From: Antedon mediterranea
Taxonomy: Eukaryota; Echinodermata; Crinoidea; Comatulida; Antedonidae
Direction of reading: 5' to 3'
NCBI RefSeq assembly: GCF_964355755.1
Contig: NC_092676.1
Span: 8,478,288-8,542,287, forward strand
DNA length: 64,000 nucleotides
This document shows, one piece after another, positions 20,107 through 33,650 of this stretch. The notes beneath the pieces are model-generated. The model was not told the DNA's origin. It made no database searches and saw only the letters and a list, made by a program, of their open reading frames with translations. The translations under genes and the position numbers were made by a program. Within the stretch, counting starts at the first letter, position 1; each line of letters opens with the position of its first letter.

Positions 20107-23100
20107 CTTGCACATAAGGATCTACTGTTTAGAGATCAGAGAGACATTATATAAAGGAGAAATTGAAATAAAAAAACCAAATAAGAAAGTTCTTTACATT
20201 ATTCATAGCAAAATGTACACATATTTTCTTTTCTCCCACAAATTATTCTCAGAATATTTAACTTCAAACATTTATTTGAAGAAATAAAACAAGTTGAACA
20301 AATATACATTATAAACTTGTACTTTACAAGATTAACGAATTATCAATGCAGAACTAAGTTTTTATATGTTAAGAGACCTGGCATAAAAAAAATGGTTGAA
20401 CTTATGGCATTAGCACTCATGTAAATACCCATTACATGCATTTAGGTTGTCTAGTAAAGAAAAAGAATAGCAGAAACTGGCAAGCAAGTGAAAACTAACA
20501 AAAAAAATATTCACACAAAATACAAAGTTAAGATTTATAAAATTGGCAAAATGTAGGCAGCTAAACTTAATAACAATCAGTGAAAAAAGAGTTTCAAGAA
20601 AGGGATAAAAATATGTAATAAAATAAACCAATGACAAAATAAAGTTTTAAAAACCTGATAAAAATAATCACAATAAAATATATTTGTTTTTGAAAAATAA
20701 ATTTGAATTTACACCACTGATAATCAACATGTGTTATACGTTTGGATGCTAATTAAGGTGAAATACTGGTCTTCGGATGCAGTACATTAGAAAACCATGT
20801 TTGTTCGGAAAAGTGTGTATGGGATGTGTGAAATTGAACTTCCCTGTACTACTGTATATTACCTCAATCAGCATACAATTATGAAATCTGACCACATGGG
20901 AACGGAACAAACTTTTTCCACAATCATCACCGTTTTAATAATTTATTCTGCAACATCTTGAATTTCATACTCAAATTTATAATTTCATCAAGTAACATTT
21001 TATATGGATCTATTGAGTCATTGATTTATTTAAAACATATTTTTCATTAATTAATGTTTTTATAAGAAAAAAAGTTGCGGAATGTGTTATCCTGTTAATG
21101 GAAGGAATGAAATCAGCTCGTCCACTCAAGATATATAAATTAATATTTGCATACTTAAGACAAATTAATTAATTAATTAATCATTATTGGAAACTTTTTA
21201 TTTGTAATTATATCAAAATCATTTAATTTATAAACCCCAGAGAACAGTTTTAGAATTGTGATTATTTTTGTCACAAGGTTTAACATATGAATAGTAAAAA
21301 ACAAGATTACCAGTAAGCCTAATATTTAAAATTATTTATTTTCAGATGCACACAAAAGGTGGTAATAATATACAATTGCCACATAAAATAATATTTGTTA
21401 ACATTCATATAATTAAAATGGTAATATATTCCATGCATTGATTCATGGCACATCATTTCAGTAAGATCAGAGGTGGGTTTGGGGTTGTATTACGTAAATG
21501 GTAGTTAATTTAAATAAATAATTTTTTTTATGTAGATTTTTAATATATTATAAAAAGAAGACCATACTACTACATTACCTTAAAGAATCCCTTTTATATC
21601 CATTATAATAAAAACATAAACTAATATTTTTTTAGAATTTTTTTACTGTTGATTGTTTATTTTATTTTATGATAATCAGGTATTGGGTGTTTGTAATACC
21701 TTTTTATGTTATAAAGACATCACTACCACTAATGCATAGAATACAACTGTACACGAAAGGGTTAAACAACTAACGTAAGATTCTAAATACAGTTTGGTTT
21801 ACTGTTCATATATTTACAAATTTCAGTATAAAATTGCATAGGTAAACTGGAGACATTGGAGAAGCATGCGATTACCATTTTTTTTTTTTAAATATATTTC
21901 GCATTACAATTTTTGCAAAATTTGTTGCAATGGTGATGGGAGTATGTATTTTTCCGTCATTTTTCTTGTAACTCTTCGGAAAATGAGAAATTGTTAAAAA
22001 AACAATGATAACCACATACTTCTTTACCAAGGCCTTTAGGACCAACAGACAGACAAGAATGTAAAGAAAACAAAGACATGGTATCACTTCCAAATTTGTA
22101 TATTAAAACTCATTGTTAGATATTTCTTGATCGTACGACTACATTTGCATATGTTAATAGTCTATTGTGATGTTTGATATCCATACAATCACGTTTCGTG
22201 ATTATATTTATTGTGGAAACAATGATGTCAAATCATAAAAAACACACACACATAATGTTTACAGAACAATAGTGGACGCAGAATACAATTGGGCCACAAG
22301 CGCCTTCCCTTGAAACGCTTCCAACAAATATGGAACGGAAAAGAGAATGCGTTTGTCGGCCCGAGAATATAAAATGTACGAGACTGATTGTTAGAAACTT
22401 TGAATTGTTTCTTTGTGTAATATTCGATATATGAAGATTTTCAATACACATAAACGTACATTTTTTCCTGAATCCACTCATGCATATAATATAAAAATTA
22501 CATTTCAGATATAATATTATATTATTATGTCTTACATTAGTATAAGTACATTACTTAATTGAAGAAAAACAGACTTAAATTATTATTAAATGAATAATAA
22601 AGCATAGTATTACTTATTAGCTGATTTGTTTAAAGTAATTATTAAAACAACACATGCATTTCAGAAAATAGTTTGGTAACCTTGACAACCGTGATATCAT
22701 AATTGATTCTATTTTTTGTCCTTAATTTCTTTTTAATTTTAAATAAATTTGGGAGAGATCTTGCTTTATTGTTTTAAAATTATTATATATTTTACTATTT
22801 TATATGAAAAAAAAAAGTTCAACCTATTTACGAAGAATATAGAAAATTAAATTGTATGTTATAAACACGTTAACATGAAATTAATATGATAGATAATACC
22901 CCACTTTGGCAGATCTTGTCTCAAACGATTAACAATTATTTATCATATATTTCCAACTTAATAATGGAAGTTTATTTTACTGATTAGATTGGGTACACTT
23001 GGCAAGAATAATATTAAGATATAAACATGTGCTTTGCTTTTAAATAAATTTATTTTAGTAAGTATACGAAATGTGTATTACTGTGCACTGTATATAGTAC

Positions 23101-24555
23101 ACATTATATGTAGTGTACAAAATGAATAGAGTTTGGCACGAAGAGAACGAGTTACTGAATAAAAATGCAATTCATTACATATTGTAGTATTATGTGGTGA
23201 GAGGTGATGCGACCACTTTATGTTATTACAGCATTATTACAAATGCATGATGGGTAGCAACGTGCTGTGTACTATTGAATGCGTATCTATGCTTTTATTA
23301 CCTAATTATATTTATGATAACATTTATGAAATTATGTATAGGAATCTTGCAACATGCATTAATAAAAGAATTTACTGACAGGAGCAAATATATCTAGTCA
23401 ATATAGCACTGGCCATTATTGCTTTCGAATATTCATTAGATGTCATGCATGAGCGCACTCTGATGTCTCCCTACAACTATCAATGCTCAGCAAACACAGC
23501 ACGATATTCGTCGCTTAATAATACGTTTCAATGAACACATAAATTGTTAGTGATTGCCGATCTTTAGTATCATGATGTAATTCTATATTGTGAATACGCT
23601 GACCAGAAATACATTCAAAATTTTCTTTCTACCTTTTATTTAATAAAGAAATTAAAGTCTATGCATAGTGAGAAAAGATAGTAATAAATTAATAATATTA
23701 ATCATATAGATTAATATTTAATAAATAATCAACAAATATCCATAATCAGTACTATGTAGTATTTAAATTTGGTTTAAAAATTTGTTCATAATATTTTGTA
23801 TAACTACAAAAACCATAATCTCAGGATTATTTTTAATATATTTCCTTTCAAAGTTCAGAATATTCAAACTTGATAATTTATTTGACCCTTGACCTGTACA
23901 ACCACATGCGCATTTCGTGTGTGGAAGTAAATCTGTATTATGTAACACCTCTTAAAGTTTTGATATTGAAAACTGCGATTGACGAGTAAAGATGACCTTT
24001 TGTATCTCATAAACTGGAAATATGTCTTACACGTTTAGGCCTGATATTATGTCATCGGCGTACCTTAGTAAGGCCTCGAATCAGCTAGGCATGTTTTTTA
24101 TGTAGCATGTGGTGATTCTATTCAAATAAGCATTATCGATTGTGCATTCGAAATAAAACTACCTTATTCCTTATTAACATTGCGAATTGTGATATTAAAT
24201 GCTTTAATGTAGGCCTGACTAAAAGAAAAATATGGATATTTATTATAGATTATGTAAAATATGAATGTAACATTAATTAAATTTGTATTAATTGCATTAA
24301 AGGATAGATTATCAATGAAAATGAAATTTGAAACGGCGAATGTCATGTTTATGTATAATAATGAATGTTTACCGTATTAATTAATTACTGTGATGATTAT
24401 TATTATGGTTTTGTGGCATATATAATATTATTTCATTAGAATAAAATTTACTTGCTCACGACATGATTAGGAATTCTAATTAAAATGCATCCAAATTCTT
24501 AACTGGTACTTTACTTTATATTGTTGAGGACATACCATGTATCCTTTAATATTTT

Positions 24556-24830
24556 ATATAATTCTGGACTTTCTCTGCCATTTCTGATTTCTATGTTTCT
24601 GAGTTCTTGATCTCTGGATCTTCCACCAGCTGTTCTGGTCTCTGGTTCTGGTAGTTGATCTGGTGTTAGTAAAACTTGCCACTAGCTGGTTTGGTCATGT
24701 TGCTTTCTTGATCAGTAAATCTTAGCTTTAGATCCAACTCTCGGCCTGACTTTTCAATAGCTGGTCTGGTCTTCTTGCTTCTTTGATCAGAGTAAAAGCT
24801 GCCAGTTTTTCTTATTGAAGTCAAACTTGG
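24556..24830 (+). repeat. Degenerate CTGGTCT/TCTGGTT-rich repeat tract
   Basis: Recurring CAGCTGTTCTGGTCTCTGGT, TAGCTGGTTTGGTC and TAGCTGGTCTGGTCTTCTTG phrases at irregular spacing, like a decayed minisatellite. A similar CTTCTGGTGAT style occurs at 39380-39700. Confidence 0.5.
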
Positions 24831-27800
24831 GTTCGTCTTACCACTACATTAGCTGGTTGTTAACCCACCACACTTTATCAGTCAAAACTGATACTAGTCA
24901 GCAGTCAGTCCCAATCATCTTTTCTGAACACATCAGACATCATGATCTGTTGATAGCCATTACTTCAATTGCCATTGTTTTCATAATTGTCAAAAACCTT
25001 CAATGTCACCTTTAGCATCTGCCTTGTCATAACCACCTGCAAAGTATTTAACACATTTGAAAAAAAAATCTTGTCAATAAAGGTTTATGATCAATAAGGT
25101 TGTTGCTGTTTTGAAGAAAAATACTTTTGGTAATCATTTTCTCAGGCATCCTTGAGATTGTCTAGTAGTATGGCTAGTTCATTTTCTGAAAATGTTGCTA
25201 TTCCAAATGTGTTTTAATAGTACAAGAATTTGGTATCTAGACTTCAAGTCTTGGGAGAGTTTTCTGGTTTTTGAGAGTTGGCTGTATTTGGGAAGGTGAG
25301 AGAAAAAGAGATCTTCAATGAATAATTTTTACCATATATTACTATTATAGTTTAGTAATTAATGTAAATATTTCTATCCCATTTTAATACACATACAACT
25401 AATAAACATAATTGTATCAGAACTCCAAAGAGCATTAGAATCCAAATAGCAGTACTGCTCACATATGTTTATCTCCTTATGTTATGAAGAATAAATGGGC
25501 ATACATAATTGTTAACGAAACAGACAATATGGAGATATTGCAAAAACATTTGCAAGTTATATCACCGCACCATTTCCTTCTAAACATCCCAGCTGTACCA
25601 ATGACATCCCAGAATTTGTTGTGAAAATGTGACAGGATTGGGAAAACCGAGAGATTATGTAATGTTTGTTTTGCCATCTAAATATAGAAATTAAAAATAT
25701 TAAAGGGAACATAAAATAAAAATTAATCAAACTATTAATTTTTATAATTGGCTTGACTGTCAGCAATGTTGTAAATTTATAATTATTTTATAGTAAGTTG
25801 TAATTAGAACTAATTAATTACAACTCCCTGGTAAGTAAATAATATTATAATGAAGTAATAAAATAAATATGGTATATATATTATATAAATATTAATTTTT
25901 TAAATAATTAAAACACAGTATAAAATACTAATTTTAATAGCAGTCTATATCATTAATAAACATAATAATATTATTGATTATTTTATTTAAATGTTTTCAT
26001 TTGATTTGTATAATATAAATGTATGTCTTGTGTGGATATGTACACATGCAATAATCATATTTTCATAACTGTTTTTCTTAATAAGTATACACTGAAATTT
26101 GTATTTTATATTATCTCTGCGTAGATAGTAATAATTATACATTCAATGCATTTCACTGTACCCAAGTGAATATGCATACATATTTAAATACCATAAAAGC
26201 GGTATATACTAACAATACAATACACACATAACATAGTAAAGTATAATACATTCTACAGTAAAATACACGCCATCGTGGTATACTTCAATATCTCAACATT
26301 AATTTCATCATATAGGTTACATGAAATATATATGATATATACATTCAATTATGTATATATTTTCTCTAATACTTCATAGATGAATGCACAAATTCAGCAG
26401 AGTTAAAATTTATGAGAAATTTGACATTAAATTACCCAGATCTGCTCATAGGTCTTATAAACACGTCTTGTTGTATATTGATTTTGCCAAGCAGGTTTTA
26501 TTATGATGCCTAGATGTCTGTCCACTGTGTCTCCAATGAACAGTTTTTGCTACGTAATTGAAAAGTCTCAGACAATCGCTATAATATTATTAATACTATA
26601 AAAGCCTAATCATAATCTTAGTTTAATTGTGATAATGTTTTCATAAAGCAAGTTCTTAAATCGGTTAATATTAAATATGGGTCGACATCTCCTATATTTA
26701 GCTGTATAATTATATGTTAATAATATTATCAATGGTAATAAAGTAGTAAAAGATCATTACGCATTAAAAATAGGCTGGGAAAATGGGTTGGGGTTAAAAC
26801 AGAACTGCAAGATTTGCAGATTGCTTTAGGAATCATACATAACATATGGACTGGCAGTAGTTTAACATTTGTAGAAATATACAACACAATATAATATAAA
26901 TATATGGACATGCTTCATTAAACCTGAAATGAATAGTAATATAAGAGATATATAATGCTAAATACAAACTGGATACTTGCATGTATTCGAGGGCTAACAT
27001 TCTCAAATATGCTGGCTAATGTTTACATATAACTAGCTACTCTTCACATTTAAAGTAATTGTGACACGCGAGGCCGTGATTAAGGTTATTTTAATATTTT
27101 TATCTACTGTATACTCGGTAAATTTGGAAAGGAAATGTAATTGTGGCAGCATATTAATCCAACCTGTTCGAGTCAGAGTTTGCTCCATGTGGTCATATGT
27201 AATGTGGGGATGTGGGGGAGGGGATGATGATGGGGTAGGGGAACTTTGATCAGCTGTAAGATGTTGAGTCAATCTGCACATTATTATAATAAATCATTTT
27301 CAATATGCAATATCATTTATACAGTCGTACTATAGAAGGTCTGTAACTGCAGAGCTAAATGCTATTACTTTGTTTTACCCAATGATATTGAACTATTTTT
27401 TCCCCCTTTGCAACATTTAAAAAACAAAACTTCTTAATTGCTAGTTAAAGTTGTATATCGCATATTTTAATGCATAAACAAACTAAATTAAAACAAAGTA
27501 TACTAACATATCATTGCCCCGATTCCAAGCACCTTCCATAATGCTCAGTACACTTCTGAAATAATATAAAAGAAGATAAAAGTTAAAAATGTGATAATTA
27601 AAATGTTTTAATTAATTCAATTACATATTCGCAACAAATACTGACTGCTTTAGTTCACAGGATAGGGAGCTGTCAATATGAGACAAAATAGGATAGCATA
27701 TCATCTTCTTTGTCTGGGCCTAGAATCCGCCAAAACTCAGGGGAATCGAAAAGGAGCACGTCTCAATGTCTCCACATTAAATTAATATAACATAAGTAGT

Positions 27801-29505
27801 TTAAAAAACAAATTTAAAGTCTCCTCCTTTAGGCAAAACAACTTTCCCTGTCAAGTGTCATGACTGTAAAAACATTTGTTTTGTATATTCGGAGACATAA
27901 GTTTAGATTTTCGATTTTCAATAATGTTTTTTCAGTTTCTATTACAGGTGAAAAAGGAGTTGCCTGCCCGATGGATATTGCACCACCAAGAATACTGTAG
28001 AAAAATGTTACACTTGATTTTTAAAAAAAAAAGCTTTATTGTGCAAAATGGCCAAAATCTTCTATAGCCTATTACCTGTGCCAATTGAGTATAGTAACCA
28101 TTGCGTTTAAATATGATTATTGAGGCCAAATTTGCTACGATTGCATACGTTTATTGCAACTGCCCTAATTCTTGTGATAAAACAAATTGTATGACCCATA
28201 CATCCTTTATTTATGGGCGCCCTGAGTATAATATTTCACAATGAAATAAGGGCACTAGTAATCTTATATATTGTAGCATCTACACACAATTTCTGCAAGA
28301 CTGACTAGACTTAAGGGCTACTAATCAATGAATTGTTAATTTAGCTTCCCAACGTTTTGTGCATATTGCAGTTTTTCCCATTCACATGTTAAGAGACTAT
28401 TATTTGCACTGAAATGGCTACAAACACTCAAATAAATCAATTTACTATTAACAGTATGGCAAGTATTGTATTATAACAAATTTTCTACATAAAAATCTGG
28501 CTTACATTCTACGGCATCAGCTAAATGTAAAAAGAAACTGCATTGTTGTGATCGAGTGTATTGATATAAACTCATGTTTAGATCATTTGGGAACGCAATT
28601 AACAAATTAGTAAAATAATTATTCAATTTATATTAATTAAATAACAGTGGTTGGAAAAATATCTAATTAATCATAATTAATTGTTTAATAAGCTTTAAAT
28701 AATTCATTGATTAAATAAAATAACCTGAATAATATGTTTTGTTGTATTTCAGATCGATTAATACTTTTATTCCCATTGAATAAGGATCTAAACTATAAAG
28801 CTGCTGCTCTTTAAAAAAAAATTTCCATGTACCAAAAAAAAGATTTCATTTTATTTTGGACATAATGGGGAGGGGGGGGGGTTACATACTGACACCTGAT
28901 TTAAATTTAAATACAATTTGAAATATCATTTACAACAAATTATGAATGTTAAATTGTAATATATATGTTTTGTAAAGAACAGAATTTATAAAAATGGGAT
29001 GTTCATTTTGAAAAAATGAAAAATAGAAATGGGTGCATTCCTAACCTAATTTAAATATAAATACAATTTTTCATACATTTTATTGAAAAATCCTTTTAAA
29101 ACACATGTGCCCTTATGTACATTGAAATTGAATTGTGAATGTTCAACTGTAGTTATTTTCTGTCAACTACGCAATATTGATTGCGTACCTCTACTAGCGG
29201 GGTCACTAGCCTGTTGTCTTGATCAATTACGTACTCAGTTGAAACAGAATCAACAAAACGCACATATTGATGTGCAAACAAGGAAAGGTTCTTTACAGGA
29301 ATCGTTCAGAGTTCCGTAACAAAAAACTAATGATTGTTAAAATATTGCAACGATGAAACAAAACCTTTGCATTACAAATTATTTTTCCCCATCAATTTCA
29401 TGTTTCACTCGTTGGGCTTTTTGTAACAATCGTATTAATTATAATAAAACAGCAATAATTTTCATCACAGGATGAATGTGTGTGTACTATGTATATTACC
29501 AGAAC
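24831..29505. other. Gene-poor stretch
   Basis: AT-rich with many short A/T runs and a poly-G tract near 28871-28880. A minus-strand open frame at 27033-27281 has a plausible acceptor (ATCTTACAG) but no recognised domain, and is not called. Nothing else is supported. Confidence 0.45.
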
Positions 29506-29509
29506 ATTT

Positions 29510-29757
29510 CAAAAAGTAGCCCATCTCAAAATCAATCCCACTGGGCTTCTTTTCAGATAGACTATTTGAATATCAAAGGAACAAGGTGATTTTTTTTTAA
29601 AATCCTGTTATTATAGTAGCAATTCACAAAATTTATCTTATTTATTTCGAAAAGAAACCCCCCTCATTTAGCAAAAGTAATCTTGAAAAGAAGCCTACCC
29701 AAGAGTATGAAAAAAAAGAAGCCGCCCATGGGCTTCTTTTCGAGGTTTTACTAACCT
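29510..29757. mobile_element. Fragments of the GGGCTTCTTTTC MITE family
   Basis: Contains AGTAGCCCATC, CTGGGCTTCTTTTCAGATAG, TTGAAAAGAAGCC and GGGCTTCTTTTCGAGGTTTT, the interior and one terminus (GAGGTTTTAC) of the element at 6371-6496. No intact pair of ends remains, so this is one decayed or two overlapping copies. Confidence 0.55.
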
Positions 29758-29789
29758 ATACCCTAACCCTTTACATCACCTAGAGGTTA

Positions 29790-29865
29790 CACACACTGGC
29801 GCTTCTACACCAGCGTTTTGTATTGCATGGTGTGTAAAAACTGGGTTCAAATCCCATCAGATTTA
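29790..29865 (+). mobile_element. tRNA-like SINE head
   Basis: A B-box GGGTTCAAATCCC lies about 50 bp after a weak A-box-like TGGCGCTTCTACACCAGCG. There is no acceptor-stem pairing, so this is a SINE or decayed tRNA. Confidence 0.4.
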
Positions 29866-29869
29866 TTTT

Positions 29870-32820
29870 TCCTGAAAAAAACAGCTCTACTCCCAAAGAC
29901 TTGTTTTTTACTTTGTTTATGTAGATCATCTTTGATGATAGTGAATTTATTCACTCATGTTATGGTCATCCTCGGCAATTTTATATAAAGGAAGATGACA
30001 GAGTGATATTTATGATGATAAAAAGAGAATGATCTGAGAATGATGATGGGGATATGGCCTATTGATGATAGTGATCAGGTCCAAATTAGTGAGACAGTGA
30101 AGATGATGGTGATGATATTATCATTGATGGCAGTATGTAACGAACATGTTACCCTATGATAATTATCTAGGTTAAAATCAATTATCTCGTATTCTGTGTA
30201 GTTTGCGAGTTGATTGAATTTATGCAGTCATCCAATAGCAGGGAGAGTTTCTGTGTAAAGCTATATAATTTACTAAAATCAAAAGATTTACAAACATAAG
30301 CTTTGGAATATAATACCAACAAAATAAACACGCTCAAATATTAAATCAGTGTTTTTATCTCGGGAAGTACAATTTGTTTGTAGAAACCATTCAAATAGGT
30401 TTATTATTTGTCTTACACGATACATCAAATTAACTATTACGATTTCCTTGATTGATTAGATTGGATAAATTGTCCAGCGTTTGAAAACGTTCCCGCACCT
30501 GTTAGGAAATTGTAACTGTGTAGGGTTAAAGTTCACTCATAAATTACATGGATATCTAGATCATAAACTGTGATATAGTTCTACTTTATCTGAGAATATT
30601 GCATCATTGAAATTACGCCCTAACATTATAATGATACCGTGCAATTACATAGTGGAAGCTAGCAACATTACTGTGCATGGTCCATTACATTAATGAGATA
30701 TGCATGACTAAGTAACTGTATGTCAGACATTACTACATTTACTAAGACAAATAAGAAATATTGCAAATTTCTAATAAATAAAACAATTTCAACAAGGCCA
30801 TCGAATATAATTTTTAATATTTTATAATTTTACAATTGATAATTGTAATACCTACAGGATAAAACTAACTCTTTTATCTTTGGCTATTAGTATTAATATT
30901 TATGTTAACCTTTAATTAATGTAATTACAAGGAACAACAAACTCGTTTATCTTTTTCTTTAGCTATTAATTAATTCATTCATTAAATCTTATTTCACAAC
31001 CTCATGTCCATAGAAAGTAAAATTACATATAAATTAATTAAAAATAATGTTTATTTTAAGTACCGGTATAAGTAATTTTAGAATATAATATTGTCTTCTT
31101 TATCAACTTATATTACATAATTTCATATTAGACTCCAAATAAATATTACAGACACTGAAAAAAATGAATATGTTGTCATGTATAAAGATGTGGAAATATG
31201 TGAGAGAGAATAAGAAAAAGCCACTTCAACTTAGATTTGAACCAGGAATCTTATTCTCAATATCCTAGCATTAGACCACCATTATATTTTTATATATGCA
31301 TGCAATAATTATTCACTTATTTTAAAACCTATAGTCATAAGCTCGTGTTAAAAGCTTCCAAAATGAATATAGGATAAATAGCACTTTTATCCAAAATTGG
31401 ATTGAGTAACTGATAAACGATTTTAAAAACATGTATAAGAAATATGAATAATGCATGGGAAGAACTAGTCAGTTTTACATCAAATTCCTAGCAGGCGCAT
31501 AATTCTTGAGGCATCCTAATATAACGCTTTCTTCTGTTACATTTTAACTTACATTCTCTCTCCATTCTCTTTCCGATATTAAAGTATTTCTGGTTAATAA
31601 TCTGTATCATCGTGTCTCTCTCGCATTCTTTATCTTAATTAAGTCTCTTGACCCTTGGTGCCATAAATTTCATGCCTCAGTGATTCAGACTAACGAGCAG
31701 CAGTAGTAAACGTGAGGGATTAGTTTTTGAATTGCTGATGAATTAAAATTTCTCGATCTTTCTTATTTGTCGCAATATCGTGTTAATAAATTCAAAATAA
31801 TTATTTCCCAAAACATAATTTCAATCTTGTACTCGAACATATATATTCGTTTAGTTTAACGGAGTGAAAATGTTATTAAGTATTAATATTTATATAGAAA
31901 TAGGATATTTTTTAGTTTTAAGGGACACCCTAAACCTCTCAAGCGTGCCAATGTGAGGGAGGGCTAATCATAATGACTCAGTGTGCCAAATGTTGTCTTC
32001 GTGTCCAAAGATAGCATCAATAATGATACTAAGGGACCTAGCAGACCTCCCCACACCCATCTCCCCTGATGTATCATAACAACTACTACCATTACTCAAG
32101 AAAATTTATTATTAATCCTAGACTATTCTATTTTTCTTCTAAAATTAATGAAGACAGCTTTGCAATTTTCTTGCTGCAGTCTGTGAATGCTAAGCTTTAA
32201 TTCGATCAACAATTTGTCTGAATTTGGATCGCGTTTCATATAATGATAATTTACGTCAGGTAATGCTAATTATAGCTGCCGTAAATTAAATATTAAGATG
32301 TAAGTGATGTAAGGGGGCGACAGATATACGGGTTAAATTTCATTGAAGATGTTTTTATTGCCAATATATTATTCAAGAAAATTAACGTAATCTCTAATTA
32401 GCATATGAGGTAATCAAATAAGAAGAAACAAACCAACACTGAAATTCAGTGATGAATTATAGCATAAATCAGAAGCGTTTGTTTATAAATCTATTCGTTG
32501 TGAAGGACAACTAAGCTAAGCAACTCATCTCGTGGAAAACATGCCTTGTTAAATGGTCCTACTAAATACAGTAGAATCCTTTATCGAGAGTTATATTTTG
32601 AAAACGTGGGATGTACATATGACTTCAGAATAATTGTGAGATCTACGTTTTCGCCGCATGCTCGTTAGACAGCCGTCTCCGTAAATGGCTGTGACGTCGA
32701 GCGTGCTCAGCAAAATCTACCTCATGAATTTTCACTGTTGTTAACATACAAGAGATGGGTACCTGTCATTTCAATTGCTAATTTGACCTGCATTAGGCTT
32801 AAATTTGCCCGGCATTATGT
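29870..32820. other. Gene-poor stretch; GAT-rich tract and possible conserved elements
   Basis: A GATGAT/GATGGTGAT-rich tract occupies about 29925-30135. Blocks at 30480-30725 and 32150-32410 are richer in TAATTA, AATTAGC and ATATGCAT sites than their surroundings and may be regulatory. A mildly CpG-bearing patch lies at 32640-32720. A decayed tRNA-like B-box lies at 31225-31275 on the minus strand. No exon is supported. Confidence 0.4.
31222..31278 (-). mobile_element. tRNA-like fragment (minus strand)
   Basis: The minus strand reads TGGTGGTCTAATGCTAGG, then GGTTCAAATC, an A-box/B-box-like pair at tRNA spacing. A complete cloverleaf cannot be drawn. Confidence 0.4.
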
Positions 32821-32825
32821 TTTCG

Positions 32826-32990
32826 CCTCTATTAGATCATGTTCGTCTACTCTCGCCTTTAAATCTGCCTTGAAAACTCATCTTTTTCTTTCAGATTGAG
32901 CTCTCTCATACACCGCGCCTTTGATCACTTACTGCTGGAATTGACGCGTTACAAATTCGTACTATTATTATTATTATTATTATTCTGACA
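32826..32990 (+). mobile_element. LINE 3'-end remnant
   Basis: One frame reads STLAFKSALKTHLFLSD followed by a stop, resembling the C-terminus of L2/CR1-type ORF2. It is followed by about 70 bp and an ATT microsatellite (32966-32988). It matches the layout of the remnant near 4836. Confidence 0.5.
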
Positions 32991-33414
32991 CTTCAATATC
33001 CAGATAGGTAAAAGAAAAAATATTTAATATTTATATTTTTTTTCGATTTATTTAAAAAGTGTGTGAACAAAGTGTAATAAATCAAGTTGAAAATACTGTT
33101 GTGAATTTTAACTATCTTCAAGTGAGAAAATTTGGATTAGGCCCTCTATAGACCCACAACAGCCACAGTGCAGCGCCTACCATATTGTTGGTTGTGAATT
33201 GTATATAATTATATTGTCAATGTACCTTAAGATTCTTCTGTTGTTGTCTAAATACTTCTATTTCCTTCCAGTTGTCCGTCCAAATCCTATATGTAAAATA
33301 AATTATAACAGAATCAACATTCTTTTAATACAATAAACTCCCTCCAATTAAGACCCCCAAAATTAAGACTTGTGATGGTCTGAATAAACAAAGCGTTTCT
33401 AAAATTAGACAACT

Positions 33415-33650
33415 TCTCGAATAAGGACTATAAACCATAGGTCCAGTTTACACATCTGGCTCATGTGCACTTTAAAGAACCCAGTACATCTTTCGAGACA
33501 AGTAGGGATTAATACCCTGGTGTACTAGTACATCACAGCCACTTTCACACACAGACAGTTATCAAACTCATGATGAGGGCCCCTTGATTGGCAGAATACG
33601 CTGTTTAGGGTCACCCTCTATAAATTAGGTTGAATAACAAAATAAATAAA
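33415..33650 (+). mobile_element. tRNA-Leu/Ser-type SINE, 5'-truncated copy
   Basis: The body starts at TCGAATAAGGACTATAAACC and continues through GTCCAGTTTACAC, CACTTTAAAGAACCCAGTAC and TTTCGAGACAAGTAGGG, matching the full copies at 48977, 51978 and 62605. The tRNA head is missing. It ends in an A-rich AATAAATAAAC tail. Confidence 0.85.

Larger units (their letters stand above)
17917..24545. other. Gene-poor stretch; simple repeats and weak regulatory candidates
   Basis: Very AT-rich. I see a palindrome at 18464-18509 (ACCTATAGCCGGGAA with its near-complement), a CpG-bearing patch at 18810-18935, a TA microsatellite at 20079-20106, a short AC run near 19641, and a mildly CpG-bearing patch at 23390-23560. 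No supported exon or RNA gene. Confidence 0.45.

Noticed and set aside
27033-27281. Possible minus-strand terminal exon (Pro/Ser-rich, then stop)
   Set aside because: The ATCTTACAG acceptor is plausible, but no domain is recognised and no partner exon is seen on the minus strand nearby.
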